The notes under the pieces are model-generated. The model did no database searches, was not told the DNA's origin, and saw nothing but the letters and a program-made list of their open reading frames with translations. A stretch of DNA of 64,000 nt from Thiomicrospira pelophila DSM 1534 (GTDB lineage Bacteria > Pseudomonadota > Gammaproteobacteria > Thiomicrospirales > Thiomicrospiraceae), in contig NZ_JOMR01000001.1 in the NCBI RefSeq assembly GCF_000711195.1, positions 1,178,001-1,242,000 on the forward strand, given 5' to 3'. This document shows, piece by piece, positions 63,939 to 64,000 of this stretch. Made by a program: the position numbers and the translations under genes. Positions within the stretch are counted from its first letter, which is position 1. Each line of letters opens with the position of its first letter.

Positions 63939-64000
63939 TTATAAATCCAAATCGATACGGTTTTGACTTTGCGCTTGTTCCTGCTCTTGAATAAAACGCT
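63939..64000 (-). CDS. C-terminal end of a truncated gene (possibly scpB)
   Basis: An open minus-strand frame enters at the window edge and stops at 63939. Only 19 residues are visible, ending QNRIDLDL, rich in Gln and Glu. scpB often lies before rluB, which is the only reason to suggest it. Confidence 0.35.
   Translation of the reverse strand, partial: RFIQEQEQAQSQNRIDLDL

Overview
The window looks like part of the chromosome of a gammaproteobacterium with moderate GC. Gene order and protein types (EarP with EF-P, RelA, UbiG, DusA, the gyrA-serC-pheA-aroA-cmk-rpsA-ihfB block, RpoN, MATE and a SPOR-domain protein) resemble the Thiomicrospira/Hydrogenovibrio/Piscirickettsiaceae area. That placement is inference; there is no 16S gene here to test it.

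Layout. (1) About 1-4.86 kb is an accessory region. It holds unrelated small genes (single-pass membrane protein, small MscS-like channel, DUF3820, DUF2157-like membrane protein, GFA-like zinc protein, SAM methyltransferase). Two copies of a 284-bp direct repeat bracket most of it. There is an attC-like integron recombination site after the methyltransferase, scraps of a neighbouring acyltransferase gene, and an inverted pair of REP-like palindromes at its edges. (2) 4.86-16.3 kb: a frameshifted CBS-domain gene, the intact FemAB-like acyltransferase, a chemoreceptor, efp-earP, yigZ, tex, two flavoenzymes, and ubiG-gph-yciK. (3) 16.4-28.7 kb: one long co-directional block of core genes, gyrA-serC-pheA-hisC-tyrA-aroA-cmk-rpsA-ihfB-lapA-pyrF, joining aromatic amino acid synthesis with replication and translation functions. 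(4) 28.7-37.6 kb: rpsF-rpsR-membrane protein-rplI, dnaB-alr-nudix, MATE exporter, YchJ and a SPOR protein. (5) 37.6-46.6 kb: cupin-response regulator-histidine kinase, rpoN, arsC-like, xseB and dusA-xseA. (6) 46.8-50.7 kb: parvulin, rlmA, relA, DUF2062. (7) 50.7-54.4 kb: gnd-zwf-pgl, the oxidative pentose phosphate set. (8) 54.5-55.0 kb: a tRNA operon, Ala-Glu-Gly-Glu, with clear promoter and terminator. (9) 55.1-64 kb: a run of minus-strand genes (peptide-type binding lipoprotein, TolC-like protein, CYTH protein, PolB-like exonuclease, cysM, MenA-like prenyltransferase, three linked envelope proteins, rluB, and the tail of one more gene).

The most striking signal is not a gene. The exact 10-bp palindrome CCAGGCCTGG occurs 29 times in 64 kb by my reading (chance expectation is about 0.06), and 27 copies extend to ACCAGGCCTGGT. 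It falls in genes on both strands and in all three codon phases, where it forces the peptides QAW, PGLV or TRPG, and it is over-represented between genes. It consists of two abutting CCWGG pentamers. In the accessory region it sits exactly at sequence junctions. It looks like a highly iterated palindrome comparable in kind to cyanobacterial HIP1, with a function that the sequence alone cannot settle.
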